Below, piece by piece: positions 5,138-6,712 of a DNA stretch of 6,712 bases. The position numbers and the translations under genes were made by a program. Position 1 is the stretch's first letter. The number at the start of each line of letters is the position of its first letter. The DNA is from Lentimicrobiaceae bacterium. GTDB taxonomy: Bacteria > Bacteroidota > Bacteroidia > Bacteroidales > SKPS01. The notes beneath the pieces were generated by a model. That model saw only the letters and a list, made by a program, of their open reading frames with translations, had not been told where the DNA came from and did not search any database. The stretch lies in NCBI GenBank assembly GCA_007119395.1, contig SKPS01000259.1, forward strand, positions 1 to 6,712, read 5' to 3'.

Positions 5138-6691
5138 ATGATCTATGAAGCAGAGGTATCGGTAAGGCCTGCCACGGCTGCCCATTCTGTGCAGCTTCGG
5201 AAGCATGTAGCCGGTAGGTTGGGTATCCCTTCTGAACAGATCCATCACATTGAAACCTTGCGTCGTTCCATTGATGCCCGAAGACACCCTGTTTGGATCC
5301 GATTACGCATTAAGGTGTATACCCACCCCGACCAACCTTCGCCATGGTCGAGTCCGTTTCGTTTTTTGAACGCTTCACCTTCAAAAAGGGTCGTGATAGC
5401 AGGCACTGGACCGGCCGGTTTATTTGCTGCATTGCGCTTACTGGAAGCGGGCTACAAGCCCATTCTGCTCGACAGGGGGAAGACGCTGAGTGACCGGAAA
5501 CGTGACATAGCAAGAATACACAGGGAGCACAAGGTAAACCCCGACTCAAACTACTGTTTTGGCGAAGGAGGAGCCGGCACCTTTTCCGACGGAAAGCTGT
5601 ATACCAGATCCACCAAGCGAGGGGATGTAAGGCGTATCCTGAACATGATGGTGCACCACGGAGCTTCAAACAATATTCTTGTTGATGCGCATCCCCATAT
5701 CGGCTCCGATAAGCTACTGCCGATGATCAATGCCATCAGGGAAACCATTCTCCAGCATGGCGGTGAAATCTATTTTGGCACCCGGCTCTCTTCCATAGAA
5801 TACAGTGGCAACAAGGTGACGTCATTTATTGATCAGCATGGCAATCGTTTCTCCGGACTTGCCTTTATCATGGCAACCGGGCATTCGGCCAGAGACCTGT
5901 ACCACTATTTTCACCAAATGGGATGGCCTGTGGAGGCCAAACCTTTCGCACTGGGAGTGCGCATTGAACACCCGCAACAGCTTATCAACTCGATTCAGTA
6001 TCATGCGAAAAAACCTGATCCATTGCTCCCGGCAGCAACATATTCACTTGCCACACAAGTAAACGGTAAAGGCGTGTTCTCATTCTGTATGTGCCCCGGT
6101 GGTATCATTGTGCCGGCCACAACGCAACAAAACCAGGTTGTGGTCAATGGTATGTCGAACTCCCAACGAAATTCCCCCTTTGCCAATTCCGGCTTTGTAA
6201 CAGAAATCTCTTTGGATGACCTGCATCAATACGACCCGATGAACCCACTGGCAGGGCTTGCGTTACAAGAAGAGCTGGAAGGCCTGATGAACGTGGGAGG
6301 CAACTTCTCATTAAAAGCACCCGCACAAAGAGTCACTGACTTCCTGAACAAAGTCTGCTCAAACACACTGCCAGCTACTTCTTATCAACCGGGCATTCAA
6401 AGTGCACCACTGCACCAATTGCTGCCGCAACAGATAGTGGATCGCCTGTCAGAAGCACTGCATCATTTTAATAAAAAAATGAAAGGCTTTGTTACTGAAC
6501 AGGCCATTTTAACAGGCGTCGAATCACGCACCTCTTCGCCTGTACGAATACCACGATGCCCACAAAAACTGCATAGCCTGAATTTTGAGAACCTGTACCC
6601 CGCAGGCGAAGGATCCGGATATGCCGGAGGGATAGCCTCCTCCGCCATCGATGGCGAAAGAATCGCCAATGAAATCATGAAAGTTTATTAA
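5138..6691 (+). CDS. FAD-dependent dehydrogenase, COG2509 family
   Basis: A 517-residue flavoprotein, probably cytosolic, of the uncharacterised NAD(FAD)-dependent dehydrogenase family. An N-terminal segment (1-80, beginning MIYEAEVSVRPATA) precedes the Rossmann fold, as is usual in the family. FAD binding is shown by VVIAGTGPAGLFAALRLLEAG (85-105; G89, G91, G94) with D112 ending the second strand. Further hallmarks are NYCFGEGGAGTFSDGKLYTR (138-157), MATGHSARD (245-253), FCMCPGGIIVPA (316-327) and the C-terminal FAD-closing segment LYPAGEGSGYAGGIASSAID (486-505). It is full length, ending 21 bases before the window edge. It starts 12 bases after the porT stop on the same strand, so it is likely co-transcribed. 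No substrate is known for the family, and a role in type IX secretion is not implied by sequence. Confidence 0.92.
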   Translation: MIYEAEVSVRPATAAHSVQLRKHVAGRLGIPSEQIHHIETLRRSIDARRHPVWIRLRIKVYTHPDQPSPWSSPFRFLNASPSKRVVIAGTGPAGLFAALRLLEAGYKPILLDRGKTLSDRKRDIARIHREHKVNPDSNYCFGEGGAGTFSDGKLYTRSTKRGDVRRILNMMVHHGASNNILVDAHPHIGSDKLLPMINAIRETILQHGGEIYFGTRLSSIEYSGNKVTSFIDQHGNRFSGLAFIMATGHSARDLYHYFHQMGWPVEAKPFALGVRIEHPQQLINSIQYHAKKPDPLLPAATYSLATQVNGKGVFSFCMCPGGIIVPATTQQNQVVVNGMSNSQRNSPFANSGFVTEISLDDLHQYDPMNPLAGLALQEELEGLMNVGGNFSLKAPAQRVTDFLNKVCSNTLPATSYQPGIQSAPLHQLLPQQIVDRLSEALHHFNKKMKGFVTEQAILTGVESRTSSPVRIPRCPQKLHSLNFENLYPAGEGSGYAGGIASSAIDGERIANEIMKVY

Positions 6692-6712
6692 CTTCGCCTC
6701 ACCAAAAAACAA

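Noticed and set aside
5310..5669. Minus-strand frame of 119 codons inside the flavoprotein gene
   Set aside because: It is antisense to the FAD-binding region, whose motifs are intact; Cys/Arg/Ser-rich composition is typical of a shadow frame.
6692..6712. Terminator or next gene after the flavoprotein
   Set aside because: Only 21 bases remain before the edge, with no stem or start codon that can be judged.

Overview
The window looks like chromosomal DNA from a member of the Bacteroidota with a type IX secretion system. The main evidence is a recognisable PorT homologue. Supporting evidence is a perfect Bacteroidota-type -7 promoter box (TAnnTTTG) upstream of it and the general lack of strong Shine-Dalgarno sequences. 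I cannot place it below class level with confidence. Mobile genes, rRNA, tRNA and CRISPR arrays were looked for and not found.

Layout. Positions 1-1364 (minus) hold an MBOAT-family membrane O-acyltransferase of the AlgI type, cut by the left edge of the window. It is preceded on the same strand by a small GNAT acetyltransferase resembling spermidine/spermine or thialysine acetyltransferases (1444-1935). Positions 1936-2368 contain no gene and are a mosaic of short repeats: a 9-bp-period array in three blocks of alternating orientation, repeated CTCTGTGAAA and ATCTGCGT words, a 17-bp-arm inverted repeat, and a 7-bp repeat that runs into the stop codon of the next gene. Next, still on the minus strand, are a MOT1-type molybdate/sulfate transporter (2369-3475) and a stand-alone LUD-domain (DUF162) protein with a cysteine cluster (3472-4086). 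These two overlap by ATGA and must be read as one unit. Positions 4087-4402 form a divergent promoter region. On the plus strand follow porT (4403-5125, start moved downstream of the longest reading frame) and, 12 bases later, a COG2509-type FAD-dependent dehydrogenase (5138-6691).

How the genes work together. There are two probable operons diverging from 4087-4402: leftward LUD protein plus MOT1 transporter, and rightward porT plus the flavoprotein. The GNAT and MBOAT genes form a third leftward group that probably continues outside the window. PorT is a core component of the type IX machinery; the flavoprotein has no known role in it. The LUD/MOT1 pairing suggests, but does not prove, a shared role in oxyanion or molybdenum-dependent metabolism.

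The six genes all have recognisable families. The less expected content is the structured repeat mosaic at 1979-2373, the translationally coupled LUD/MOT1 pair, and the likely start-site correction for porT. No wholly new system is evident.
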